64,000 bases of DNA from Tatlockia sp. (GTDB taxonomy: Bacteria > Pseudomonadota > Gammaproteobacteria > Legionellales > Legionellaceae). Below the pieces are notes generated by a model. That model made no database searches and was not told the DNA's origin. It was given only the letters and a program-made list of their open reading frames with translations. Made by a program: the position numbers and the translations under genes. How positions within the stretch are numbered: position 1 is the stretch's first letter; each line of letters starts with the position of its first letter. The stretch is from the NCBI GenBank assembly GCA_013697955.1, contig JACCVV010000063.1:62001-126000 (forward strand). The letters run 5' to 3'. Shown here one piece after another: positions 62,282 to 64,000 of this stretch.

Positions 62282-63865
62282 CTAGCCAAAACACAAAGAC
62301 TGCTCTTGTTCCTCAAGGTATTCTTCTTTATCAACTGGGTCTGAAATGTTTTTAGACGCAGAGAAATTGCTATAAGCACAGTAGAGTTGATAGCAAAGAT
62401 ACACTGCAGCAAGTACCAATGCAGCTTGCCAACAGATTGCAAAGGTAGCTATAACTAAGCCAGGCAAAATTACATTTTTTGCCATTGTTAGATAAAAATC
62501 ATTCCTTGCAATCTGATAGTTTTCCAGAGCTTGTGGTTGATTCGTATTTTCAAGTTCGGCATGACGCAGATAAAATTCCTTTTCTTTATAATTATTGTAA
62601 GCGCCTTCTGATAAATAAATTGATACTGCAAAAACGCAGATTAGATAAGAAGCAAGTATCATCACTGGTGAACTGAAAACCATTGAAGCAGAAAAACCTA
62701 CAATAAGTAAAAGAGCTGCGCTAGAGTTGAACCAGTAGGTAGCATCTTTTGCCTGCCACTTAACTGAGATATCCAAGATTTGCCCATTTAATAAACGGCA
62801 GTGCTCTTCATACATCGCTCGTTCCTTGATTAGATTTCTTAAATTCTCCTCGGTCATCATTGTTAAATTTGGCATTATTCGCAATAAATTTTGATAGAAT
62901 TCCAAATCCTTGGTGAGCTGCAAGCGCTTTATCAGATATTCTTTTTCAGCCAAATGGCGGCGCCAGATTATCAATCCCAGATCAAAAAATAAAAATCCCA
63001 CTACAATCCAACCTGCGAAAGGAGCGGCGATATGGAAAAACTGATTATAATTAGTAATCAAATTTCCCGGGCCCCAAACGAGATCATTTATCAAATCCCC
63101 ATGACGTTTATATATCTCATTAGAAAAACGCTTTTTCCAACTTAGATGTTTTTCATTTTCGCTGGGATAACAAACATGCTTCAGGATCATCCCAGCATTA
63201 ATGATAAAACGGGCAACATAAAAACCAACACTAAGAAATTTAAAAAACTCTGATGGTATTTCCCAATTTGAAATGATGTTATCGACATCAATTTTTTTGC
63301 TCAGTAAGGTCTCAAGTTTATCAAGCCAATTCCAATCACAGGCTAACAGAAAGGTTTTGGTCAGGCTAAGTCGACAGAAAATCCAGTAAATACGATTGAT
63401 ATTAGCAAAGGAAATATAATCGCGAATTTTTGATGGATGCATTGGGAGACGAACCAGCTCGACTAAACCTGCTATTAGTTTTTTTGCCAGAAAAGTGATG
63501 AAGGAATCATCATTAGGTTTTTCTTTGGGATAAACGCCATTAGCGCAGCGCTTTTTAATTTGTATTTTTAACTTCAAATAATCATTGGCTTTAGTTTTTT
63601 GGCCATACGCAAGATGATAATTTTGCAACATTATGCAGCAATAATAGCTATAAAACCAAAAAATATCCTGATTGGTTTCTTCTTTCCTAAGTCTGTTGAA
63701 TAGTAGGTTAAATTCTTCAGTCAATAATTTTTCATTGGTAGCTACAAATCCATAGTGATGATTTTTGTCATAGGCTCTATTTTTTGCATCCTCGAGTGTT
63801 TTAATGTTTGCAAAAAAACTCCGTTTATCGGCAACAAATTTTTCAAATTGTGCTTCATTTACCAT
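62282..63865 (-). CDS. membrane protein with E-block C-terminus, candidate Dot/Icm effector
   Basis: About 527 residues from ATG 63865, preceded by GGTGGG (a GTG at 63880 is the alternative). The N-terminal ~200 residues are soluble and helical. Hydrophobic segments lie near 205-230, 275-300, and in paired groups near 385-420 and 460-490. The tail DKEEYLEEQEQSLCFG is a textbook glutamate-rich block followed by a hydrophobic end, like Dot/Icm secretion signals. No domain recognised; effector status is inference. Confidence 0.7.
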   Translation of the reverse strand: MVNEAQFEKFVADKRSFFANIKTLEDAKNRAYDKNHHYGFVATNEKLLTEEFNLLFNRLRKEETNQDIFWFYSYYCCIMLQNYHLAYGQKTKANDYLKLKIQIKKRCANGVYPKEKPNDDSFITFLAKKLIAGLVELVRLPMHPSKIRDYISFANINRIYWIFCRLSLTKTFLLACDWNWLDKLETLLSKKIDVDNIISNWEIPSEFFKFLSVGFYVARFIINAGMILKHVCYPSENEKHLSWKKRFSNEIYKRHGDLINDLVWGPGNLITNYNQFFHIAAPFAGWIVVGFLFFDLGLIIWRRHLAEKEYLIKRLQLTKDLEFYQNLLRIMPNLTMMTEENLRNLIKERAMYEEHCRLLNGQILDISVKWQAKDATYWFNSSAALLLIVGFSASMVFSSPVMILASYLICVFAVSIYLSEGAYNNYKEKEFYLRHAELENTNQPQALENYQIARNDFYLTMAKNVILPGLVIATFAICWQAALVLAAVYLCYQLYCAYSNFSASKNISDPVDKEEYLEEQEQSLCFG

Positions 63866-63883
63866 AAAAAAACCCACCAAGAA

Positions 63884-63994
63884 ATGAACAGACAGTCAAA
63901 CAGACAAACCTATCATTCTCTTTCTACAGGTTCAAGAAATTTTGTATTTGTTTTCTTCATCCTGGCTATTGGAGGTCGGGGTGGATATTTATGA
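63884..63994 (+). CDS. possible 36-residue leader or small ORF
   Basis: ATG at 63884 to TGA at 63992-63994, with a short hydrophobic stretch (FVFVFFILAIGG). Its stop overlaps an ATG at 63991 (ATGA), which could start a gene beyond the window edge. No clear ribosome site, so weakly supported. Confidence 0.25.
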   Translation: MNRQSNRQTYHSLSTGSRNFVFVFFILAIGGRGGYL

Positions 63995-64000
63995 AACATA

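Noticed and set aside
62272-62285. Palindrome CTAGAAATTTCTAG between convergent genes as a terminator
   Set aside because: Short AT-rich palindrome without a loop or T-run; probably chance.

Overview
The window looks like chromosomal DNA of a Legionella species (Gammaproteobacteria, Legionellales). Evidence: low-GC coding sequence, the gammaproteobacterial gene orders ubiD-fre, trxA-rho, atpIBEFHAGDC and lpoA-yraN-diaA-dolP with rsmI, a DUF2490 outer-membrane protein of a type I recall from Legionella, and three large orphan genes with features of Dot/Icm type IV effectors. No rRNA, insertion sequence, CRISPR array or prophage was seen.

Region 1 (1-30271) is a surface-polysaccharide (LPS O-chain) locus on both strands. 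A leftward operon (1-3115) encodes a WbqC-family protein, a polyprenyl-phosphate-type GT2 and two methyltransferases. A rightward operon (5213-11482) encodes RfbF, an RfbH-like dehydrase, a GtrB-type GT2, an extended SDR, a GtrA flippase and two tandem periplasmic SGNH esterases. Next come a thiamine-diphosphate enzyme resembling YerE (11542-13269), two acyltransferase-3 proteins, a polytopic membrane protein, and rfbG (18690-19763). A rightward operon manC-gmd-fcl-GT2 (20036-24262) makes GDP-L-fucose. Three more polytopic membrane proteins and hspQ close the region.

RfbF, RfbG, the RfbH-like protein, the YerE-like enzyme and the SDR together predict a CDP-linked, two-carbon-branched 3,6-dideoxyhexose of the yersiniose type. 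The RfbH-like protein keeps the His that replaces the aminotransferase Lys but lacks the [2Fe-2S] cysteines of classical E1, and no E3 reductase gene lies in the locus. A cluster-free, ColD-like dehydration is therefore likely. This variant yersiniose pathway is the best candidate for something new here.

Region 2 (30349-48337) is housekeeping with accessory insertions: a small membrane gene, fre, ubiD, rho, trxA, rsmE, fumC, a GDPD phosphodiesterase, a 794-residue coiled-coil protein behind a PmrA-like repeat, tRNA-Leu(CAG), psd, an 1112-residue orphan, a DUF2520 protein and parC. The 638-base parC-atpC gap is AT-rich and carries two DnaA-box-like sites.

Region 3 (48976-64000) holds the complete F1Fo ATP synthase operon, a DUF2490 protein, a small basic protein, two BON lipoproteins, diaA, yraN, lpoA, rsmI, and a 527-residue membrane protein with a glutamate-rich C-terminus.

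Starts were moved inward from the longest open frame wherever a Shine-Dalgarno, operon overlap or family alignment favoured it.
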